Source: Flavobacteriaceae bacterium
Lineage (GTDB): Bacteria; Bacteroidota; Bacteroidia; Flavobacteriales; Flavobacteriaceae
Assembly: GCA_004762155.1 (NCBI GenBank)
Contig: SIHP01000003.1
Span: 1 to 64,000 of the forward strand
DNA length: 64,000 nt
Direction: 5' to 3'
Of this stretch, positions 59,650 through 64,000 are shown piece after piece (position 1 is the first letter of the stretch; each line of letters opens with the position of its first letter). Both the position numbers and the translations under genes were made by a program. The notes under the pieces are model-generated. The model had not been told where the DNA came from. It saw only the letters and a program-made list of their open reading frames with translations, and did not search any database.

Positions 59650-59764
59650 TGTATCCCCAGTTCACCCTAGTATATCAGAGTAAAGGCTACTGCTAGTTTT
59701 CAACTAGTAGCGTTAAAGAGTAAGAAACAAAAACCATAACAATTTTTTAATTGTTATGGTTTTA
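59650..59764 (+). repeat. RHS-tail module R3 (hairpin and perfect terminator)
   Basis: Shares TATCAGAGTAA, GGCTACTGCTAGTTTTCAAC and TAGTAGCGTT with R1. Hairpin at 59690-59710. Its terminator differs in sequence but sits at the same place: AAAACCATAACAATT (59730-59744), loop TTTT, AATTGTTATGGTTTT (59749-59763), a perfect 15-bp stem. It also serves the minus-strand barrel gene ending at 59791. Confidence 0.8.
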
Positions 59765-59790
59765 TATCTCTTAAGACCAACTAAAATAAT

Positions 59791-62163
59791 CTAATTACTT
59801 CTATTCAGTTCATCACTATTACCAAAAGCCCTGTTTTTAACTTTAACTTTTTTATTTCCAAATTCATAAGAAACTCCTATTTGAACATTTCTAGAACTTT
59901 GGTTTGCTGCATATACTTGTTTTATATCGTTAATAATAGAAGTATAATTATTTAAACTAGCAGTATTTAAAACATCGTTTGCAACTATAGATAATTTTAA
60001 ATTATTTTTAAAAGAATATTGTGCACCAAAAGAAAGATCAAACATTTCTCCAATACTAAACAAACCTGTACTGTGTTTTGAACTGTACCAAGAATTTACT
60101 TGTAGTTTAGTGTTTTCAGAAAGAGAAAATGAATTATTAGAAGTTATACGAACCAAAATTCCGTTATTAAGATTAGCATCAAAATCTTTAATAAAATTGG
60201 TTTTATAGCCTATAAAATTAATACTATTCTGATTTTCCCACCAAGAGATTTTTGTAAAAGCATAATTTTGCGAAATTCCATAACTAAATTGATTGTAATA
60301 ATTTTCTCTGGTAACCACTACATTTTGTTCTGTAGCATCAGAAGTAAAAATAGTACCATTACCATCTGTAGTCCTATTTAAGAAAATGGTAGTATTTAAA
60401 TTGTTTTTATATGTATGAGAGAGCTCAAATCCGTCTGTAAAAGAAGGCTGTAAAAAAGGGTTTCCAACACCATAGCTATTATCATTTATATATGTACGAA
60501 ACGGATTTAAATTCCCAAAATTAGGTCTGTTTATTCTTCTTCCGTAAGAAAAACCGAAATTATTATTATCATTTTTATTGTAAGAAAGGTATATAGTAGG
60601 AAATAGTTTGGTGTATTTATTTTCATTAACCTCATTAATAGTCGTGTTTTCTCCTTTAGTTTTTGTGCGTTCCACACGTACACCAACTTTTAGTGTTAAC
60701 TGCTCGCTTAAGTTTGTATGACCAGCCAAGTAAACCGCCAAATTATCCTCGGAATACATAAAATTGTTAGAAATATTTTCATTTAAAACTGGGAATCCAG
60801 TTATGGTATTATAAAACACAGCTTTACTATTAGAATTGGTAAAACTAGATTTAAAACCAAAAGAAAGATTTCCTTTTTTCATTGGGAAGTCAACATCTAT
60901 TTTAGAACTAAAATTGTTAATTCCTTGATTAGAGATACTAATTCCAGATGAAGTAAGTCCGTTATGAATATTAGTTTCATTAAAACTATTTGTAGTAAAA
61001 TTCCGATTGTTATTTGCAGAGAAAGTAAAGTAATCAACATCAAAAGAAATGTTTTTTCCTGTAGCATCTAATCTCATAATACTATGAAAATTGATACTGT
61101 TGGTTTTGTTTTTTATATTGAATTTCCCTTCGTTAATTATCGTTTCTTCTAGTTGATGATTAGTATTAAAAACATGTGATGTTGTTATTGGATCGTTACT
61201 AGGTGCATTATTACTTCCTAAATATTGTAAGCCAATGCTAATTCTTTTAGAAAGTTCATAATCAATTAAAAATCGACTAGATAATGCATTTCTGTCTGCT
61301 TTATTATCAATTTTAATATCCCAAAAATTCTCAGGATATGTAATTTCTATTGCTTCAGCATTTTCATAATTTCCATAAGATGTATTAATGCTTGCAGCTA
61401 AAGAGAGTTTATTTTTATTCAAGTAAAAGTTGTTTCTAAATGATGTAAAATTATATCTATTTTGATTATAAGTTATGTTGCTGGTATTTTTCCAAGAATT
61501 CTGAGTTCCTTTTTTTAGAATTATATTTAACAAACCACCATCGCCAGCAGCTTCATATTTTGCAGGCGGATTTGTAATTACTTCAATACTTTTTATATCA
61601 TTAGCACTTAAACCATTTATAAAATCAATTAAATCATCACCATCCAAAGGAGAAAGTCTTCCGTTAATCATTACGCGAGAAGCACCTTTACCAATAATAG
61701 AAATTGTTCCGTTTTGTATTTGAACTCTTGGTGCAATTTTTAAAATATCAACACCATTTCCAGAGCTAGCAATAATGCTTTTTTCAACATTAAAAACAAG
61801 TCTGTCAACTTTTCGTTCAATAAGCCTTTTTTTAGATTGTATTACAACTTCATCCAAAGTTTCGTTGTTTTCTTTTAACACAATCACACCCAAATTAAGG
61901 TTGTTTTTTAAAGCGATTTCTTTTGTCCAATTTTCATATCCTAAAAAAGAAATTATAAGTATATAATTTCCTTCCTTTAGTTGGATGTCAAATTTTCCAT
62001 TATCGTCAGTAGTTGCTCCTTTAATTATATTGTTAGTGGAAGCTTTTATAATAACATCTGCAAAAGCAATATTTTCTAAAGCATCGGTAACAGTTCCACG
62101 AACAGATTGCGAAAACGAATTGGTTAAAAAGAAAAAGAAAATAAGTAAAGTTAAATGTCTCAT
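59791..62163 (-). CDS. TonB-dependent-receptor-like outer membrane beta-barrel protein
   Basis: 790 aa from ATG 62163 (MRHLTLLIFFFFLTNSFSQ, signal peptide); the start at 62202 adds 13 charged residues and is unlikely. A carboxypeptidase-like regulatory domain (VRGTVTDALENIAFADVIIK, about residues 20-100) precedes a plug domain (IASSGNGVDILKIAPRVQIQ, SANDIKSIEVITNPPAKYEA) and a 22-strand-type barrel with NRPNFGNLNPF and SFGYGRRINR-like segments. It belongs to the outer membrane beta-barrel subgroup without a SusD partner. Substrate unknown. A structured upstream region lies at 62241-62307. Confidence 0.88.
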   Translation of the reverse strand: MRHLTLLIFFFFLTNSFSQSVRGTVTDALENIAFADVIIKASTNNIIKGATTDDNGKFDIQLKEGNYILIISFLGYENWTKEIALKNNLNLGVIVLKENNETLDEVVIQSKKRLIERKVDRLVFNVEKSIIASSGNGVDILKIAPRVQIQNGTISIIGKGASRVMINGRLSPLDGDDLIDFINGLSANDIKSIEVITNPPAKYEAAGDGGLLNIILKKGTQNSWKNTSNITYNQNRYNFTSFRNNFYLNKNKLSLAASINTSYGNYENAEAIEITYPENFWDIKIDNKADRNALSSRFLIDYELSKRISIGLQYLGSNNAPSNDPITTSHVFNTNHQLEETIINEGKFNIKNKTNSINFHSIMRLDATGKNISFDVDYFTFSANNNRNFTTNSFNETNIHNGLTSSGISISNQGINNFSSKIDVDFPMKKGNLSFGFKSSFTNSNSKAVFYNTITGFPVLNENISNNFMYSEDNLAVYLAGHTNLSEQLTLKVGVRVERTKTKGENTTINEVNENKYTKLFPTIYLSYNKNDNNNFGFSYGRRINRPNFGNLNPFRTYINDNSYGVGNPFLQPSFTDGFELSHTYKNNLNTTIFLNRTTDGNGTIFTSDATEQNVVVTRENYYNQFSYGISQNYAFTKISWWENQNSINFIGYKTNFIKDFDANLNNGILVRITSNNSFSLSENTKLQVNSWYSSKHSTGLFSIGEMFDLSFGAQYSFKNNLKLSIVANDVLNTASLNNYTSIINDIKQVYAANQSSRNVQIGVSYEFGNKKVKVKNRAFGNSDELNRSN

Positions 62164-62240
62164 CGTATGTAATTTTTTTAGTTTTTTATTTTGATGAGAC
62201 AAAAGTGCATTAGAAAGGAAACCTGTGCGACCGAAAACGC

Positions 62241-62307
62241 AAAGTCGAACTCATTTGTAAGAAACAAATCGGTTCGACTTTATTTTTAAAACGTACGACT
62301 TTACGTT
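62241..62307 (-). promoter_or_regulatory. Structured leader or terminator region upstream of the barrel gene
   Basis: Nested hairpin: AAAGTCGAAC (62241-62250) pairs with GTTCGACTTT (62272-62281) and encloses ATTTGT/ACAAAT. A second dyad AACGTA-CGACTT-TACGTT lies at 62290-62307. The element sits 78 bases upstream of the barrel ATG and 95 bases after the GNAT gene. It may terminate the GNAT mRNA or act in the barrel gene leader. Confidence 0.4.
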
Positions 62308-62401
62308 TAACCCTCGTTTTTAAGGGGATTTATGGAGTTTTTTTGATTAGAAATTAATTTGAAGACTTATAAGGTTAATTAACTTTTGATAAAAGATTAA
62401 A

Positions 62402-62866
62402 CTAGGTATTTGTATTTTTTGTTCCGTTATAAACATTCGGATTATGTTTTTCCATGTAAAATTCAGGATTAGGTAATTCTGTAAAACCAAACTTTTTATA
62501 AAGCCATTCGGCTGTGTTAGTTAATAAAATCCAACGCCTTAATCCTTGAAGATTTGGATGTTGCATTATTTCATCTATTAACCATTTACTTAATCCATTT
62601 CCTCTATATTCATTAAAAACAAAAACATCTCCTAAATAGGCAATAGTTGAGTAGTCAGAAATTATTCTAGCATATCCTATTTGTTTGTTTTTGTAATAAA
62701 GTCCAAAATTCAAAGAATTTTCTATTGATGTTTTCAAAGTATTCATTGGAATTCCGTTTGCCCAATCAGTTTCGTTTGCAAGGAATTTGTGAATGCTAGA
62801 AACATCCAGTTTATTTTTGTCAGTTGAAATAGTATATTCATCTCTATGTACTTCTCTAATTTTCAA
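62402..62866 (-). CDS. GNAT family N-acetyltransferase
   Basis: 154 aa GNAT fold. The acetyl-CoA pyrophosphate loop is in YLGDVFVFNEYRGNGLSKWL (RGNG of the Q/RxxGxG/A motif, about residues 90-100), followed by LQGLRRWILLTNTAEWLYKK and FGFTELPNPEFYME typical of motif B. The substrate is probably a small amine but cannot be stated. The start at 62866 (MKIREVHRDEYTISTDKN) gives the normal length. No operon partner overlaps it; the DinB gene lies 108 bases upstream. Confidence 0.9.
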   Translation of the reverse strand: MKIREVHRDEYTISTDKNKLDVSSIHKFLANETDWANGIPMNTLKTSIENSLNFGLYYKNKQIGYARIISDYSTIAYLGDVFVFNEYRGNGLSKWLIDEIMQHPNLQGLRRWILLTNTAEWLYKKFGFTELPNPEFYMEKHNPNVYNGTKNTNT

Positions 62867-62974
62867 AGTCAGTTTTTTTTAAATTAATACAACATTATAG
62901 CTAACAAAAAACGGCATTTATAAAAACAAAGTATATTACAATTTAACTATGTTTTATCACTACAAGTTATTTTA

Positions 62975-63430
62975 TTATAGAAATTTTCGGATATTCATCA
63001 TTAATCCCAAATGTAATCCCTCGTGATAATTATTAAAATGAAAGGCATCATTTAATAAACTCAAGTGAAATCCTGTTCCTGTCATTCTTTCATTAAAAGT
63101 AACAAATTTTCCATTATAAAAATCTATTTCAGTCTTTTCAATTAAGGAGATTAGAAGATTTTTTAATTCGTTAATTTCATTTTCAGATGTCTGTTCAGTT
63201 GGTTTTGTTCCAGGTTTATAAAGTTCAAATAAATCTTTGGAAATATAACCTGGTAAGTTAGAAGATTTATATATCAAGGCTTGTTGGGCAACAATTATAT
63301 GTCCAATATTCCAAATTAAATTATTACTAAATCCGTCAGGAATTTTATTTAATTGCTCCATGGTATATTTATCAAAATATTCCAAATATAAATTTCTATT
63401 TGTTTTCCAAGTCTTAAAAATTGATTCCAT
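62975..63430 (-). CDS. DinB family protein
   Basis: 151 aa four-helix protein of the DinB/YfiT superfamily. The N-terminal NRNLYLEYFDKYTMEQLNKI, the metal-ligand style NLIWNIGHIIVAQQAL (His about residue 47) and the C-terminal FHFNNYHEGLHLGLMMNIRK (His residues near 130-140) fit the three-His metal site of the family. Members act as thiol-dependent S-transferases or are uncharacterised. Confidence 0.88.
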   Translation of the reverse strand: MESIFKTWKTNRNLYLEYFDKYTMEQLNKIPDGFSNNLIWNIGHIIVAQQALIYKSSNLPGYISKDLFELYKPGTKPTEQTSENEINELKNLLISLIEKTEIDFYNGKFVTFNERMTGTGFHLSLLNDAFHFNNYHEGLHLGLMMNIRKFL

Positions 63431-63664
63431 TATTGGTTGTTACTTTTAATTAATACAACTAGTGTATAAACATAGCTGATTTTAAGAAATTGAAGAGTTA
63501 AGAAAGACTTAATCTTTAAGCTTTACTATTAAATAAACCTTTTTTATATTATTGTTAGATAATTTGTTTTTCACAAGAAAGTATCTTAGTTGAGTCTTTT
63601 AAAAACATTAGATCAGTTCCATATTTAAAACAAAAATCTTTTTCTATATATTCTTTTACCTTGT

Positions 63665-64000
63665 TTAGAGTTTTTCTGCACGTAATTTTAATTCTTGATT
63701 CATTTGCTCAAATCCACGTTTGGTTTTTTTGTCTAAATTCTTTGAAAATAATTTAACTAAAATTCCGCTAAAATTTTCGCTTTGTTCAAAATTGATTGTA
63801 CCATCTCCATTATCCGTTACTATAAATTTATGTTCTCCATCAAATAAACCTTTAAACCAAAGATGCCCAAGCCATTTAAACTCGGTGTTTTCATTAAAAA
63901 CCAATACTGTAGGTTTAAAAATCATTCCTTGTAGCTGTATTTTAATTTGATTACCAACTTTTACGTTTCCAGAGACAGATTTAATAAAAGAATTCCATTT
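63665..64000 (-). CDS. SRPBCC domain protein, 5' end beyond the window
   Basis: The frame is open from 64000 through the ATG at 63925, so 111 codons are visible and the true start lies outside the window. KWNSFIKSVSGNVKVGNQIK, then PTVLVFNENTEFKWLGHLWF and KGLFDGEHKFIVTDNGDGT match the SRPBCC/polyketide-cyclase-like helix-grip fold that binds hydrophobic ligands. The C-terminus GFEQMNQELKLRAEKL is the usual long helix. Ligand unknown. The 234-bp gap between it and the DinB gene contains only a short remnant frame (KVKEYIEKDF..ILSCEKQII*) without a start. Confidence 0.85.
   Translation of the reverse strand, partial: KWNSFIKSVSGNVKVGNQIKIQLQGMIFKPTVLVFNENTEFKWLGHLWFKGLFDGEHKFIVTDNGDGTINFEQSENFSGILVKLFSKNLDKKTKRGFEQMNQELKLRAEKL

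Noticed and set aside
63531..63664. Short minus-strand frame KVKEYIEKDF..ILSCEKQII
   Set aside because: No start codon or recognised domain; it could be a remnant of a C-terminus but is too short to support.

Overview
The window looks like chromosomal DNA of a marine-type Flavobacteriaceae bacterium (Bacteroidota; Tenacibaculum/Polaribacter-like, species not resolvable). The evidence is the very AT-rich composition, promoters with the Bacteroidota -7 element TAnnTTTG, type IX secretion (T9SS) cargo with C-terminal sorting domains, a PorP/SprF protein, a fused CcoNO oxidase, and RHS proteins of the flavobacterial kind. No rRNA, tRNA or CRISPR array was seen.

Region 1 (1-3000) is accessory DNA. 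The 5' part of an IS1182-type transposase lies at the window edge. It is followed by three diverged ~200-bp imperfect palindromes that enclose three unknown genes like integron cassettes. The start of each cassette (GTTATAAGC, GTTGTGCTT) is the exact reverse complement of the 5' end of the repeat that closes the same cassette (GCTTATAAC, AAGCACAAC). That is the signature of attC-bounded cassettes. No integrase is visible.

Region 2 (3000-20900) is a microaerobic/anaerobic energy island. It holds three universal stress proteins, a dicarboxylate-type symporter, an OsmC protein, a ribosome hibernation factor, a patatin, two TauE/SafE permeases, a duplicated 108-aa protein, ccoI, hemN and the ccoS-NO-Q-P-G-H operon for cbb3 oxidase. 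Eight promoters carry an FNR/CRP-like palindrome (TGAY-N4-RTCA). In seven of them its centre lies exactly 36.5 bp from the last base of the -7 element; in the eighth it lies 21 bp (two helical turns) further away. This is strong internal evidence for one regulon.

Region 3 (20900-44500) is mostly housekeeping and cell-surface genes: lpdA, argS, a YkgJ protein, a PorP/SprF plus giant T9SS adhesin pair, a fatty acid hydroxylase-superfamily protein, a GH64-like glucanase, mnmA, an S8 protease with a T9SS tail, two YwqK/MORN proteins and a YrpB-like flavoprotein. Three unrelated orphan peptides with double-glycine leaders are scattered here; two of them are far from any recognisable export gene.

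Region 4 (44500-59800) is a conflict/secretion island. An ECF sigma factor and a membrane anti-sigma-like protein are divergent from an S8 lipoprotein protease and a secreted, membrane-anchored TPR-CHAT protease. Then come a two-gene RHS system (965 aa shell-like and 1241 aa RHS with a variable tip), its candidate lipoprotein immunity gene, and two displaced tip/immunity remnants separated by repeated non-coding modules that end in covarying terminator hairpins.

Region 5 (59800-64000) holds an outer-membrane TonB-dependent-receptor-like barrel, a GNAT acetyltransferase, a DinB protein and an SRPBCC protein cut by the window end.
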